Shown piece by piece: positions 1-11,400 of a stretch of DNA of 64,000 nt (the stretch's first letter is position 1; each line of letters starts with the position of its first letter). This DNA comes from Tigriopus japonicus. Taxonomy: Eukaryota > Arthropoda > Copepoda > Harpacticoida > Harpacticidae. A model generated the notes under the pieces. That model saw only the letters and a program-made list of their open reading frames with translations, made no database searches and was not told where the DNA came from. The stretch lies in the NCBI GenBank assembly GCA_010645155.1, contig JAAGOF010000115.1:248001-312000 (forward strand). The letters are read 5' to 3'. The position numbers were made by a program, and so were the translations under genes.

Positions 1-2357
1 TCCTTCCCCTCCAGTGATATTTATCTTTTGAGGCTTGAAGGATGATCTCTTTTGAATTTTAATCCCCCATCCTAATTCTCAATTTGATGACGGAGGCACT
101 CTTGAGTAAACTCGCGACATCGTCAATGAGATAGATCCTTGAGCACACAACGATCGAGAAGGGAGAGACAGTGAGTGAGAGAGAGAGAGAAAGAAAGAAA
201 GAGACTGAGAGAGAGGGCAAACCACCCTATTTGACAGGGTGCTTCTCCATCCACGATGACGGCATTGGAGAGTAATTTGTGAGATCAAGATCTTTTTCTC
301 ACGTTGACACCAAGTTCAACCGCAAAGTGACGAGAATTGTTAGGACTGATATTCTGGCCAGGGGTATTTCAAATTCAGAGGAGTTGCCTTTTCCTTGCTA
401 ATCTAGGTTGATTCTCCAATTTCCAGCACATAAATGATAATTTCTTGCCTCGAAATAGTTATCAAGTGCTTTGAAAATGACGGGAATTGCGGCAAAATTG
501 GGACGCTAATTCGATGATGATATGTCGGAGTGGAGAAGATTCCTGCGACATGGAACCTACTTTCATTTCATTTCAAACTTTGGCTTTGATCCCCCTAGAG
601 ACTGAGTTTCCTCATCGTCAAATGTCGTAGCTTTTGACAGTCGTATGAAATAGTTAATCATGGTATTCGTCTACCAATATCTTAACAAGATTCAGGGGTC
701 TGATTCACCCCATTTCAAACGCAAAATGAAAACCAGTTTGAGGATCCAGTGTGCAGTTTTTTACGTTCACCCTGAATGATTCGAGTTCCAACTTTTGATA
801 GGGTCCAAACTTTCCCATCCCTCTTTGAATAAAACTGTTCAAAACCATTAGCGCCTTATCAACTTTGTCATAGAAAAGTTGACAAGGAAGAGTGACTGTT
901 TCATTCACTCACTCACTGTGAGCCACTCAGTATGGGCATGGAGGCCAGTTAGGTGCTACTAGATCTGGACCTGTTTTCAATGCATCAAGCATATTTGTGG
1001 TTTCCCAATGTCACACCACCAGTTGACAGTCGGATTGCATGCTCAAAGTTGCCAGGAGGGAAATAAGGTTTTTAATTGATGCACTGGAAATGCAAATGAA
1101 TTCCCTGGAAATTAACTTTGTCAAAGTCGGATGGTTTGATGGGGAGCCTCATGGCTTCAAAAGTGGAGACGTACATTGCCAGTCTGCCGTGAATCCAACC
1201 AGCCGACCAAAGACCAACCAACCGACACCAAGAGAGGAAGGAGAAAGAGCAAAAAAATGGCTAGTTGCAAATGGCATTATTATTCATCAATTAACCCAAT
1301 TACTCGAGCAATCATTCTCCGGAAATTTGAAGCCTTTGGATCTCCGTGCTTGGTTTTGTGGGTGTTCGAGTTTCCTCAATTGGTATGAACTGTATCAAGT
1401 GCACAAGAAGGTGGGTAGTTGAGCAGCAATACTTGAAAAGCTTAATTTGTACCTATTGTTTTAGTGTGTGCCAATGGCCCATTTTTCTGGCGTTGCACAA
1501 GCTTTTCAATAGAAACTAGCATTTGTGAACATTGCTAATTGACGGCCTAATGGTTGTGCCATGTATGCAAGCCGTTTTCCAAAAGCATTTCATCATGCAG
1601 TTCTCGACCAACGATTCGTCGTTGAGAACATTATTGCTCTTCAAAAGAAATCGGTAGGTTCCATTTCTCGCCAATCTCATCCAATATTCAAGGCTTTTAG
1701 CTGGCGGCTCTCAGAGCCTCAACAAATAGGGCTTTCAAACAAACCACAAACAAATAATCGGTCCACAATGTTTTTGCACTCTTGATGGTCTCATCAAGAC
1801 ACTTGCGATCTTTCGATCCTGGGATCAGCCTCACATGTTTCCTGGAAAAAAACAATAATCACTTGTCCATTCAATACTACTGAAGTCACAGTTAAGTAGC
1901 ATTTGTCAATCGAAGACTTGATATTATACCTAAAACTCCGTCACTAAAACCTGTCTGATAAACCTCAAGTGTGGCTGGCCATTTGAGCTTGTCTCCTTGC
2001 ATGAGAGAGCAATTTTCGAGTTTAATTCGTAGTGCATTAGTGGCGGATGCATTGCACTTTTTGGGGCATTTCTTCTTAAAATAGTTGCTGTTGCTCACCA
2101 TTTTTTGCGGGAATGCAAAACTCGTTTTGGCGGGAAAACTCGCACATTTTAAATGCGATGGGCGGATCGTAATGAAGAGGCTACAATCATAGAAATGCAC
2201 TGCCGATATTGCAAAACAAAGTAGAGGAGGAGGAGCACAAGAATATTTGGCCTCGCCAGCAAACTGACAAAAAAGTATGTCGGAAAAGAAACGTCTAAGA
2301 AAGTGGAAAGGTTTAACGTGAATTTATGCGATTCCTGATGGCCACCCTGAGAAGTAT
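1..2357. other. Intergenic, no supported gene
   Basis: A purine-rich GA/GAAA microsatellite lies at about 156-217. ORFs in 1,039-1,422 and 1,892-2,200 overlap other open frames and show no domain or splice boundary. I see nothing else. Confidence 0.6.
156..217. repeat. Purine-rich GA/GAAA microsatellite
   Basis: Imperfect GA and GAAA units. GAGA-type tracts can bind GAGA-factor-like proteins in arthropods, but the tract alone does not show that. Confidence 0.8.
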
Positions 2358-2399
2358 CACCTGACCAGACAGGTGAAAGACATCTTTGTTTATATAAAG
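2358..2399 (+). promoter_or_regulatory. Candidate promoter: inverted E-box pair plus TATA box
   Basis: CACCTG at 2,358-2,363 and CAGGTG at 2,370-2,375 form an inverted pair of E-box/Snail-type sites six bases apart. TATATAAAG follows at 2,391-2,399. An expected start near 2,420-2,430 would precede the ATG at 2,493 of a 69-codon ORF (see next entry). I saw no clear initiator. The arrangement is suggestive but unproven. Confidence 0.3.
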
Positions 2400-2492
2400 T
2401 TACAATACATGAGTAGTGAGCGTTAAATCCACGTGGGGCATTCGGACACTCGAGATTTTTGCACCTGATCGCTGCACGTGGTTTGCACTAAA

Positions 2493-2702
2493 ATGCACCC
2501 GAGAATTCGACTGATCAATATGAGAATTGGGAAAAGGTACGGCATGAGCAAGTTATTGGAGGAGCAGGGGGAGGCCTGGAATGCACACCTCGATGTCAAC
2601 TCACCTGGGAAGAGCAGGATCTTGTTATTGAAGGTTTTGGTGTATGGTGCATTCAAACGATTTCATGTCAAAAGAAGATCGCTGGGAACACTTTCGGTCT
2701 AA
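2493..2702 (+). CDS. Hypothetical 69-residue ORF downstream of the 2.39-kb TATA box
   Basis: The ORF begins MHPRIRLINMRIGKRYG and is strongly basic. It has no recognisable domain, signal peptide or membrane segment. It is listed only because an ATG lies about 94 bp downstream of a TATA-like box with paired E-boxes. The opposite strand is also open over 2,423-2,656, and no splice donor of quality was seen. It is most likely not a real gene. Confidence 0.12.
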   Translation: MHPRIRLINMRIGKRYGMSKLLEEQGEAWNAHLDVNSPGKSRILLLKVLVYGAFKRFHVKRRSLGTLSV

Positions 2703-5700
2703 AAAAGTTATCGAAACACGCCTTCTTCTGATTTGATCTAACTCGGGAGGACACGCACTTCTAGAGAGTCCTCAAAGGCCCCTCTTCGTGAATTGGGTTA
2801 ACTTTCTGAAATTAAAACCCTGTCTGGTGAAATGGGACCAAAACAGACCACCCCATTAGGAGTTAAGCCAACCTTTGAAGCTGTGTTGGTAGAAACCATG
2901 TTCAACAGATAGCTTAATCCGCCAGGGCCAATGAATGCATCTGGGAAAGTGCACATGATTTTCATCTTGCACTTCTTTCGTCTGGAGGGGCTTTCGACAT
3001 TGAGAGTGGTGACCCACTTTCGCCGGGCTTTTCAATTTGCTTCAAAGGCCCACATGAATGTCATCAATATTTGTGGACTATTCTGCCCAATTCTCCGGAG
3101 ACCGACCTGATAAATTAGGGCCATAAAAGTGCATCCACGACTCAATTAGGTGACGAGAAGTGCATTGACGAAACAGTTTTGCTCGTTCAACTAGGAGCAA
3201 ACCAGGATGGAGAGATCTCGGTCAAGGACGACCTTAGAGGAAGAATTCTTCTAGGTGGACATATCAAGTACCTGGAGCCTCATTTCACTTCTTTTGGCAC
3301 AAGTATTTTGTTCTTGTCATGCCAAAAAGTTGTCCTTTCTCCCAAGGATAGCTTCATCTTGGAAATGCCACACAGTACGAAAAATGGCTTTTTGTTAACG
3401 CATGTAACATCTGAAAGTCAGTATCATGGGAGTCGAAACCCTTTGGTGCTAAAATATATTATTGGAGTGGGCATGACCTTGTTTTTGGCCTTGGAACATG
3501 GACTCCCACAACAATGGTCAACTATGCAATTTGGAGGAATGGACTTTCTAAGAACTTGGCCACTAACCCGAATGCAAGGAAAGAGGCAAAAAAATATTCA
3601 ATAATATGGTAGAAAGTGAATATCTCAAAATTGGTCTTTTCTCGATGGCATCTGGAAGATAAAACTTGGTGATCTTGGGAATGAGTCCTTATGTTGGAGT
3701 GAGTAGTCAAGCTCTCTTAATTAGCCTGTGTACATTCCCATGGGAGTTGAGACGTGATACCATCATCGTCATTCTAATCATGTGAGGATCCAAAAGCTCG
3801 ACCATGGTAAACACAATCGTGACGATGGGTGATAATCGCGAACTAATCCCTTAATTTCTCAACCCAACCCCATTTCATTCTCATGGAGCAAGATGTCAGA
3901 TTTGGGCATAGACAATTGCTAAACAAGGTTATCTTCGATAAAAGGATTGAATCCTAAAGAATATAACCTTTACACATGCGATAGTCATGCCATAGAAAAA
4001 GACGAGGGTCAACTCGTCTCCACACATTTAATCAACACTGACAGAAATGAACACGTTGCCTCACTTACCATTTTTCATCCTTGTTTGAGATTTAAGTCTG
4101 AACCATTTCATTGGAAATTTCAATGAAACATGAACTCACGATTGTTTTCGATACTTTGTTCAATGGTAAATATATTGGAAAAGTTCAAGCAAGGCAAAAT
4201 CGTCAACTTCCTTGAAGGGGAAAAACTTGCATTATATTTTCATCGTGCGTCTACGTGTTTTCCAAGGTTGAACCTCCTGAAAAATCAAAGTAGACTCAGG
4301 TTTTTGGGTTGTTTTGTTTGTTTAAAAGGCGATGGTGTGCTCATATTTGATTCGAAAAATATCCTTGGAGTCTTAGTCAGCTCAGGTCATGTGTATTACA
4401 CTTGGACCGCTTGTTTCCACGCTTCCTCGAAACGTCTTGATTGGAAGAAGAGCAGCACAGATGGGGTTAATCTTCTCAGGATATGACATGAAGTGGTGGC
4501 AACTGGCTGAGTAGTAGTGCTACCTCCTCTGCCTGTCAGAAGTCTATTACTGTTATTGTCTTTGGATACCCCCTCGTTTTAGCTCGGTCCCGTCCCTCGT
4601 TGGCCCCAAATGGTGTTTGTGTTACGGTTTGATGAAGATTTTCCACGGATATGTGTCATCTCGCACATTGTTTACGATAACGTCTTGAATGTCGGCTACC
4701 AGGGAGCCCAAAATTACTAAGGAGGGGAACGTCAGCCCTCGATTCTTGGGGGCCCCCTTCGTCGTTGTTGGTCGGCTCGTTTCCTTGTTATCCTGCTCTT
4801 TGGAAGCTCCTTGGCTTTGGTACGTGATCAAGTTGGGACTTTGCTCATGTGGTTGTTATAGGTCGAGCGTTTGGCGTTGGATATGACCATGGAGGGTTGA
4901 ATTGGAGGGTCTCAAGTCGTAATTAGCGGGAAATATCTAAGACACTTTCCAAGATGATGAGACTCTGCCCCCCCTCTTACTTAAACAAGATGCTCAACGT
5001 CGTCATCGTCCAAAGGAGCAACCGAAGGAGGAAGATCCTTTTATGAAATGAGTTTTGGCCTCATGTAAAATTGATCGCAGGATGAGGGTGCCGTTTGTTG
5101 TGGGGGAAAGTTGTTTTCGGGTTGCTCGATTGCGCTCCAAGTGTGCCAATTAAACAACCATGTCTACTTTACTCTTGGATGCCGATGCAAACCATTTCGC
5201 AAAAAATAGCGAAAGAAGGCGAGACGTAGCCGGATGAAGACATATATCTCCATAACGGAATGATGGATGATATCTCACTCATTTTCCATTTTTCCATTTC
5301 AAAATTTTCGTGATGCCCGGTCGAAAAAAGGGGTTTCCGCGCGAGCGAGGCCAACCAGAAATGAGACAAACATTTTGCATTGCAAATCCCAAAAATGGAA
5401 GGTAAAACTCGCTTTGCACTTACTTAATGCAGGGAGAATGGCCAAGTGGGCTTTTAAAAACTTGAAATAACCTAATTAGACCCGGCATTTATTGCCTGAC
5501 TGGCAACTCCTCTCATTGCCAAGTGAAATGTTGTGGTACATTATACTTTGGAATGGGGTTGGATTTTTGGCGTGGTCTTTGTGACCGAACTTTGTCAGGT
5601 AGTTGTCAATTCCATTGACTTGGACTGCTTAGAGAGTCTTAGTTTTGCACGAAAATGTGCAATGGGATTAGGAAATCAAAATGTCAGGGAAAATCAATAA

Positions 5701-5915
5701 TCCGTCGACAACGTAATTTCGTTTCATCCATTTCAAGAGAATTGAATTGAAAGAGAGCGACGAAGACCCTCGTTTTGTTTCACGGATCCCCAATGGATCT
5801 CATGAAGGGTGCAATTAAAGTTTCCCCCAAAGAAAAGAATTCAACAAACACCGAAAAGCTCTTCAACCCCAAAGATAGATCGACGTACAGTAGACATAAG
5901 CGACTGAGTGGCCGG

Positions 5916-5985
5916 TATAAAGTATCGCTATGAGAACCCCGTGTGTGTGAGCGAGCTCGAGTGCTTGGTCTTTGCTCTCTTAGAA
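5916..5985 (+). promoter_or_regulatory. Candidate TATA promoter with short non-coding first exon
   Basis: TATAAAG at 5,916-5,922 is followed, about 65 bases on, by a strong donor (GAA at 5,983-5,985, then GTAAGTAAC). A transcript starting near 5,946 would have a first exon of about 40 nt spliced downstream on the plus strand. No partner exon was identified. Both elements could occur by chance. Confidence 0.25.
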
Positions 5986-6510
5986 GTAAGTAACGCTCAC
6001 TATACCTTTACAGTCACTTTGGGGGTCATTAATTATTCTCAAATATCTCTCGCCCTCCCCTTTCGATCTTCACTGTGCAAGTTTGAAGTCTCTCAAATGG
6101 CAGTACAATGCCGGAAAATGGTCTCCCCGAGACAATTTCACGAGATGTTTTATTGGGAAATGCCGCCCATTTCAAGAGCTTTAAAGATATCGGAGAGAAA
6201 ACGGGTGTTTATTGTCTCAGGCTCTGGCAGTCCTCGTGATCGTTTCCCCTAGCTTGCTAGCTAGCTCGTCTCTGTTTCTTTTACTCATGAATGCCTCCAT
6301 GCCTTCGACGTTAACTTGAGAACATACACAGTTGATGTGTATGGACTTCATCATCGGCGTGGTTTGATTCACCCGTAAAAAGCAGAAAAGCCATTAGTTG
6401 AGGTATTGATTACCTAGTGAGGTGATTCGGCCTGGTCCATGGGTAAGATAATGGCTCAATTCCAAGGATCTTCCAAAGCAAAGGGCCAGGGTAAAGGCAG
6501 AGGTAAACGT

Positions 6511-6547
6511 GATGGTGGTGGTGGTGGTGGTAGTAGTGATGATGGTG
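6511..6547. repeat. GGT trinucleotide repeat
   Basis: Six GGT units followed by degenerate AGT/GAT units. On the minus strand this produces a His run inside a spurious ORF. Confidence 0.85.
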
Positions 6548-8219
6548 GGGTTCACCCACGAGTGCCACCCCAAAGCTGGAAGATGACAAATAATGCGAAA
6601 CGAGCATGAGACTCAGCAAGAGACGACTTGACTCAATGGGTCCATGACCAGGAGATCTCCCTCTTGAACAAGCGACCAAACGAACAGTCCAAGTTCGAGA
6701 CAGCAGCCGACCAACAAACCGTCTCATGTTCAGACCAAAAGGCAGTTCATGTTCAGGCTTCGAGACTCGGTTACCAGAACTGCTACTTCCACAACAACTG
6801 ATATTACTGCACTCCTTGGCTGCAATATCCATTGATGGTGAGACAGAAAGATTGGGGACTGCCCTCCTACTGAGTCAGGGATCGATCAAGCTGGAAGTGG
6901 CAAAGAGGGGCCTTAGATCGACCTAGCTCTAGGATAACACTTGAACTGGAACATGAACTTGAGACCCCATGAGTTCAATTGAGCGTTCTGGATTGAGAAA
7001 TCGGTTCGACTGGTCGGCTTTGATGGGCTCCAGTTACTGGTCCAGGTCAAAAGTCGTCCCCTTTTTTGATCAGCCCATTCACACAGGAAGACATGGGCAG
7101 TGATGATCTAAATTGATTCTTGGAAGAAGATAAATGGAAGAAAATACTCAGAGCCATTACGTATTATTATTACTCTGCTGTGAGCAAACGTGCGTGAGTT
7201 CGCTCAGGTCGAGAAGGATGGTATGAAGAAATATCCGTCGAAAAGAGGCAAAATGTGTTTGCCTCTCATTCTTGATATCATTCTCGTGTTCGTAGAATGT
7301 TCGTTAGTCATTTTCTGAATTATTAGTCACTAATCGACGAGCTCATATTTCTATTAGGTCACAACTACGATCTCCGAGGAAGTTAATGGTTGAATGGTTC
7401 ATCATCTCGAGTTCAATTTCAACGAATTTTTTGGTTGTCCTCTTTAGTTGGCGCTGTTCTTTTGCTGGTTGGGCGATTAGGGCTCCCCGTATGTGACAAC
7501 TTGTCTAAATAGACTGACAGCTAACGGCCAAATATCACCAGTTACCAATTTGGCGGGAAAATGAATAATGATGGGCCCATAGGCATGTCGGTGCGTATCG
7601 TAAACGTTCGACAAACCTATATGGATGCAACTGTCAACGGTTGGGAGAGATGATGGCTCATGATTGACCACCAAACACCCTTGGACATGTCATTGAACCT
7701 GGAATCGTGTTGTCGTTATTACAAGGACAAAGGGCAGACGACAATTTATTTACTTTTAAAAGAACACGATTAGGGTTTGTCCACCCTTGTGGTTGGGTTT
7801 ATTCAATGTGAAGAAACTTTCCTGGAAAATAAAAATTAGATGACTCAATAGCCTAAAGATAATTGCGTATAGTGGCCAGGAAGAGGTTCAAAGTTTGGTT
7901 TATCAAGAATTCGTCACATACTCGATAGAACGAGTCCGAATCCAGTTCAAACCATATATGTATGTAGGACTTTGGATGGGCGTACTCGTAATTTGTGAAC
8001 AATATCGATCGCTTTTTATGTTTGGTCGTATCAAAAGTGACCAAATGTGTGTTGCGTGACCATTTGGAATTCATCTGGCCAATTGAGATCTGACAAACGA
8101 GTCGTTCATGTGTGGATGGAACTGAGAAGGTGCAACTGGACGATTCGCTGCCTTTTTGAGATCCGTATGTACTCAATTCGTAGTGGTTCAGAGTTGAGAG
8201 GATACTCTCTAACACAACC

Positions 8220-8227
8220 ATCTAGAT
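8220..8227. repeat. Left 8-bp target-site duplication of the hAT element
   Basis: ATCTAGAT lies directly outside the left CAGGGG end and matches the right copy at 7 of 8 positions. Confidence 0.8.
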
Positions 8228-8472
8228 CAGGGGTTCCCAACAATTGGGAAATATCCTCTATTGGGAGAAAAGAACACCTTCTAGTACACGGGGGATGTCG
8301 TAGTTGCCAAGTGAAGCAAATTAAAATCCAAAGAAATCTATGACAATTTGTAATTCTCATGAAAGAGTAAAATGTACCGTGAAAGAGTAAAATATACCAA
8401 CCAACTAGAATAATATTTTACATAAGGCACACAGCTGACTCATAAAATACTGTATGGGGGTGCGAACCCCTG
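8228..8472. mobile_element. Non-autonomous hAT-type transposon (MITE), 245 bp
   Basis: The left end reads CAGGGGTTCCCA and the right end, reverse-complemented, reads CAGGGGTTCGCA (11 of 12 identical). The element is flanked by 8-bp target duplications, ATCTAGAT at 8,220-8,227 and ATCTCGAT at 8,473-8,480, with one mismatch. Both fit the nTnnnnAn pattern known for hAT insertions, and CAGGGGTTC ends are typical of hAT elements. There is no coding capacity, so it would depend on a transposase encoded elsewhere. The single mismatches in the ends and the duplication suggest it is not very recent. Confidence 0.85.
8360..8399. repeat. Two-copy 20-bp tandem repeat inside the hAT element
   Basis: The unit TGAAAGAGTAAAATGTACCG is followed directly by a second copy that differs at two positions (ATGTACCG versus ATATACCA). 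It lies in the middle of the MITE. Subterminal or internal short repeats are common in hAT elements, where they can bind transposase; that role is inference here. Confidence 0.75.
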
Positions 8473-8480
8473 ATCTCGAT
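8473..8480. repeat. Right 8-bp target-site duplication of the hAT element
   Basis: ATCTCGAT lies directly outside the right CCCCTG end. It differs from the left copy only at the fifth base. Confidence 0.8.
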
Positions 8481-11400
8481 TCTAAAATCATCCGGAAGCG
8501 TTGGTAAAATAGTAAACAGAGAGTATGGAGATTCATTTTTAAATTGTCACCTTTAAATAAAAAGGTTGACCTCACCTTAGTCCAACGGATTTAAAGAAAA
8601 ATGCACCAAAAGAGGATCGAGTCGTAAGTGGCAAAATAATCCATTCATGTGTTGCTGTTTTTCAGTTGAAACATCCTTATATGATCGTTGATTCTTAATT
8701 AAAATAAGATTCAACACTTCTTAAGTCAAAATAGAGCTTAAATAGAGCAAAATAAACCTACATAGTTTTGTTTTGTTTACCGTTTGTGTTTTTGTTGGTC
8801 ACCAAGGCCAAAACAAATGGCACTATACTGTACATTTTTTCGTTCATCTCCAATCTGGTAAGACAAAATGCTAATCCTAAAATTGCCTCGGCATTGCTTC
8901 AGAACAGGATTCCATTATCCCTCCTCAAAATCATACCAACGTCAATGGTAGGGTAGACCAAGGAGGTTGACAAAGTTGAATTAAAGTTCACCAAAATCAT
9001 GAGTCGTTGGCTTGGATTGTCGTTGTCAGTTACCACCTGTCCTCTCCTCGTAATGAGGGCCTTATGCCATAACAAAAATCGATCATTCACATCATTTGGC
9101 GGTTGATTTGAAGCGTGAAACTCGAGTAAGTACATACGTATTCGAAGCGAGCTTTATCGCCGATCTCTAAGGTTCATATTGATGTAGGACACAACCTGAG
9201 TTGAGCTAATCCTGTTTCGTTCCATTAGGTTGGAGTTGATATAATCAATATTTGATCAAACATGACATAATTGCATGTCGCCTTTGGAGAAATCATCAAT
9301 CCTATACCCATACGATTGGGTCCAACGGAATGGTATTTGTCACAAAATGCCCCCCGGGACCATCCAAATGTTATTATTGGAAACGGACAAATAATCATTG
9401 GGGAGTTTGGAGATCTGGGTGATGCTGCCATGAGCAACATTCAATCCATATGTTCAACATATACCTACGAATTGGAGTCATCTAATGCCATACAATATGT
9501 TCGCTTCGTCTTTCGTCTTTTTCTGGTTGCAAATTCCACTCTACAGAAGTCAGGTTCGTTCTTTAACTGGGCAAGATTTATGACCCCGGCATCCATCTTC
9601 TATCACGAAAGAATATTATTGACTGCAATGCATCATCTCTTTTAGACGGGAGCGAAATTCCAACGGCTCGGCGAAAGAATTGGCAAACTGGATTACCCCG
9701 AGTCACATAAATAGCGAAGATCATTATTAAATTGTGCCCTGCAATCTTTTCCAAGCCGTTATGGTAGCTTAAAGATTCTGCACTTGGAATTCTCACCTAT
9801 TGGGAATAACATTGGACAACCGCATGCACACTCTAAGCCACATTAGTGGTAAGCAATAATCAACCATTTTCGGAACACTTGCTTCATAGACATTGAATTC
9901 CATTTCAATGCATAAAACCAGACTAAGTAGCAAAGGTCGGGAGTTTTTGCTTTGGATTCACAAGTGAAAGGCCCTTTGTTTTTTTTGTTGGCGCGACACT
10001 ATTAAATGCTTTTGGGGAGATTTGGTCTCGATTTCGGATTCTCGAGAAATGCAATGCGATAAAAAGGGAATAATGATTTTCGCCTAAAATACAAACTTTA
10101 CCTTGGCCGAGTGATAACTTCGGATTTCACATGTTCAAGCAAAAAATGCTCGCCGGTTCAACAACGGAAAACACAACATTGCATTTGTGTCTAGATTTCT
10201 GGCGGAGGTTTGGATGATTGATACTCGGGTTAGTTGTCACACACTCAACCAAACGCTCCATTTTACACTTGAAAGATAAATTGCATACTTAATGCACTTT
10301 ATGGTTAATGTTCCGATGGTCGAAAAAATTACCGTGATTTCACGTTTTTATAGCACTCAATAAGACCTCCTGACTTAGATTGAACACTTAATTAGTGACA
10401 GTGGCAGCGCTTTGGAAGCAAACACAAAGAGGTGAGCAGGAGCCATTAATTCTCCCATTAAAGATGAGATTCATCAACGGACAGAATAATTGCACAAGCA
10501 AGTAAGCAAACAAGGGGTTTTCACTTATTGTCTTTGTGGCAAAACTCAATGTGTTCGTACAACGTTTGCATGAAGGGCATTACAAAGGACTGTTGGTTGT
10601 CAAAGGGTAAATAAATCCTCCGGTTGTCAGGGCAGAAATTGAAGAATCGTCGAGTCCTTGGTGGTGACATTTTAACCTTGACGATATTCAGAGTAGCCTC
10701 ATCGACTTTGATGACGAGTCAGAAGGGCATTTCCTGTATCCAAATAATATTTCCTCAAAACTAACTACATTTTGCCCTATCTGAAGATCCCGATTTTACA
10801 GGTGAGGTGCTGACTCATTGGCCTGCCCTCTTTTACACAAGGCTTGCTGACAAGGCCAAATCCCAACTTTGTATTGCATTGACTCATCTTAACGACATCG
10901 CTGCGTCTTTGTAGATTATCGTTCTAAAGATAATATCTAAAGTGGCAAAAGAAATATAGCTAATTGTAGAGGCCTTAAAAATAAGATGATAGATCTACTG
11001 GCGTAAGTCCTCTCGATCTTTTGGCAACCCTGATTGCCTCTGATCATTAGATGTCTCATTTTCATGCGCCTCAAACTGCTCGAGAATGGAATGGATCCGA
11101 ACCAATTCGAAACAAAACTTGTGACAAATTACATGACTAAAGCAATGATGAGTCATCAAGGGGCCATCCCTTTCAATTCCATTTCTGAGTCTTCGAGCCA
11201 GTCCCGGAAACTGCTTTAAGCACGATGGATGATGGAACTTATCTCGAGGGTAATTTTTTGTGAGATATCGTCTTTGGCTGACGTCTCACTCCACGGGCAA
11301 TTCATTCCAATGCACTGGATGTAGTTGTCTTTCAAAAATTCTTCTTGACCCTTGGACTAATGCACCATGAATATTCGAGATAACCATTTACGACCATGAC

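Larger units (their letters stand above)
2703..8219. other. Intergenic, no supported gene
   Basis: This stretch contains the TATA-donor pair at 5.9 kb and a GGT repeat at 6,511-6,547. A 141-codon plus-strand frame at 3,179-3,604 begins with TTG and has no recognisable motif or flanking splice signals of note, so it is not called. Confidence 0.6.

Noticed and set aside
6410..6832. 140-codon minus-strand frame with a His run
   Set aside because: It depends on the GGT repeat for its length, lacks a domain and has no splice sites of quality.
8450..8475. tRNA-like T-arm (GGGGTTCGCACCCC on the minus strand)
   Set aside because: No anticodon or D arm is present upstream. The motif is the right terminal repeat of the hAT element.
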